NCBI GenBank assembly: GCA_945861275.1
Contig: CAMATZ010000023.1
Span: 1-64,000, forward strand
Direction: 5' to 3'
From: Bordetella parapertussis
GTDB lineage: Bacteria; Pseudomonadota; Gammaproteobacteria; Burkholderiales; SG8-41
Length of the DNA stretch: 64,000 nucleotides
Program-made: the position numbers and the translations under genes
The notes under the pieces: model-generated
Told to the model about the DNA's origin: nothing
Databases searched by the model: none
Seen by the model: only the letters and a program-made list of their open reading frames with translations
Shown: positions 63,023 through 64,000 of the stretch, piece by piece
Position numbering within the stretch: position 1 is the stretch's first letter
Layout: the number at the start of each line of letters is the position of its first letter

Positions 63023-64000
63023 CGGCCAGCACTGCGTGCGCCACCCGTTCATAGACATAGGCCAGTTGCAACACCCCTGAATCATCCTGCGGCTTGCCGA
63101 TAATCTGCACCCCCATCGGCAAGCCTGCGTGGTTGAAGCCACAGGGCATGCTGATGCAGGGCAACCCCGCAAAGGTGGCGTAGATCGACGACTCCATCCA
63201 GCGGTGATAGGTGTCCATCGGCTTGCCATTGATTTGCCGGGGCCAGCGATCCTCTACCGGGAAAGGCCACACCTGCGCGCTGGGCAACGCAAGATAATCA
63301 AACTTTTCGAACAACGTGAGCAGATGCTGATAAAAGCTGCTGCGGGTGGCGCTGGCGCGCATGAATTCAGATCCCGTCAGACTTTGCGCGCTGTCATGCT
63401 CCCACAGCGCTTCGGGTTTGATCTGTTCGCGGTTGCCGGCTTGCAGCAAGTATGGTGCGATGCGTGAGGCGACGAGGGCTTTGCGCCACACCAGCCAGGC
63501 ATCCCACACGCGCTCGGGTGCGTAGCCCAGGACAGCAGGCGCCACCGCACAGCCTGTACCCTGCAGGCGCTTGAGACCTTGCTCACACACATCCAGTATG
63601 CCGGGTTCCATCGGCAGGTAGCCGTTTAAATCACCCAGCCATGCAACACGCTTGTTTGGCGCATGAAAATCAGCCAGCGTCTTCGCAAATACAGCGTGAG
63701 CGGCGATTGAAAAAGGCGCGCGCGGATCGAAGCCGGATTGTGTTTCGAGCAACATCGCGAGGCTACGCACATCCCGCGCCATCGGCCCATCGGTGCTGAG
63801 CTGTGCCATCCACACATCGCTCGCAGGCCACGCCGGTACGCGGCCATAGCTTGGGCGCATGCCAAAAATATTGCACCACGCCGCCGGATTGCGCAGGCTG
63901 CCCATGAAATCGCTGCCGTTGGCCACACACAACATGCCGCTGGCCAGCGCTGCCGCCGCGCCACCACTCGACCCGCCTGCGGATTTCTGCGGATCATAGG
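63006..64000 (-). CDS. Amidase-signature family protein, N-terminus cut by window edge
   Basis: The C-terminal 331 or so residues of an amidase-signature hydrolase. The frame continues to the right edge, where it reads YDPQKSAGGSSGGAAAALASGM, the GGSSGG signature with the cis-Ser and Ser nucleophile; then GSDFMGSLRNPAAWCNIFGMRPSYGRVP and the C-terminal FAGLPCISMPCGFNHAGLPMGVQIIG. It hydrolyses an amide, substrate unknown. The catalytic lysine lies upstream of the window. Confidence 0.93.
   Translation of the reverse strand, partial: YDPQKSAGGSSGGAAAALASGMLCVANGSDFMGSLRNPAAWCNIFGMRPSYGRVPAWPASDVWMAQLSTDGPMARDVRSLAMLLETQSGFDPRAPFSIAAHAVFAKTLADFHAPNKRVAWLGDLNGYLPMEPGILDVCEQGLKRLQGTGCAVAPAVLGYAPERVWDAWLVWRKALVASRIAPYLLQAGNREQIKPEALWEHDSAQSLTGSEFMRASATRSSFYQHLLTLFEKFDYLALPSAQVWPFPVEDRWPRQINGKPMDTYHRWMESSIYATFAGLPCISMPCGFNHAGLPMGVQIIGKPQDDSGVLQLAYVYERVAHAVLAVKPAC

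Overview
The window looks like a chromosomal segment from a GC-rich betaproteobacterium, probably Burkholderiales-like and possibly uncultured. The evidence is the block yicC-gmk-rpoZ-spoT diverging from rph-rdgB-hemW, a FimV-type protein, and a very large number of orphan 'Bug' periplasmic binding proteins (tripartite tricarboxylate transporter receptors), a hallmark expansion of this class. No replication, ribosomal RNA or complete tRNA gene is present; only the 5' end of a tRNA-Gly is cut by the left edge.

Layout. 1-2 kb: partial tRNA-Gly, a 266-bp structured inverted-repeat element (MITE-like), and a conserved protein of unknown function. 2-16 kb: housekeeping genes, namely thiS-thiG, trmB, a PAS-PAS-GGDEF-EAL protein (degenerate GGDEF), hemW-rdgB-rph, yicC-gmk-rpoZ-spoT, a stand-alone MlaC-like protein and an MFS transporter, followed by a mazEF toxin-antitoxin pair with a palindromic operator. 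16.7-30.6 kb: catabolic genes for acyl-CoA and organic-acid metabolism (SDRs, CaiB/BaiF CoA-transferase, enoyl-CoA hydratases, TauD dioxygenase, ACMSD-like amidohydrolase, CMD/AhpD-fold proteins, MauG-like di-haem peroxidase) interleaved with Bug proteins. 30.6-39.1 kb: a visibly more A+T-rich accessory island with a Ser/Thr kinase, an apparent operon ECF sigma factor - single-TM protein - TPR-CHAT protease - leucine-rich-repeat protein, and a second group with a DUF4258-like small protein, an unknown protein and a DUF4407-like membrane protein. 39.1-41.8 kb: a large palindromic repeat, fimV, and a truncated ORF6N-domain gene that runs in frame into fimV. 41.9-64 kb: more catabolic genes (flavoprotein, tandem CaiB fusion, alpha/beta hydrolase, GMC oxidoreductase, D-aminoacylase-like amidohydrolase, HpaI aldolase, Tat-exported FMN dehydrogenase, ketopantoate-reductase-like protein, amidase) again mixed with Bug proteins, eleven in total in the window.

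The two observations I consider most exciting are these. (1) The gene at 17498-18121 is a CMD/AhpD-fold protein whose CxxC second cysteine codon is an in-frame TGA (CVY-TGA), followed at selenocysteine-insertion distance by a perfect 7-bp hairpin with a GGC loop. The frame stays open and protein-like for 125 more codons and ends in an ATGA overlap with a paralogue, so it is a strong candidate for a CxxU selenoprotein. (2) The sigma / TM protein / TPR-CHAT / LRR operon next to a kinase looks like a protease-controlled transcriptional switch.

Starts were moved to ribosome-binding-site-supported codons where the longest frame was clearly too long. All functional calls are by reading the protein sequence; no database search was possible.
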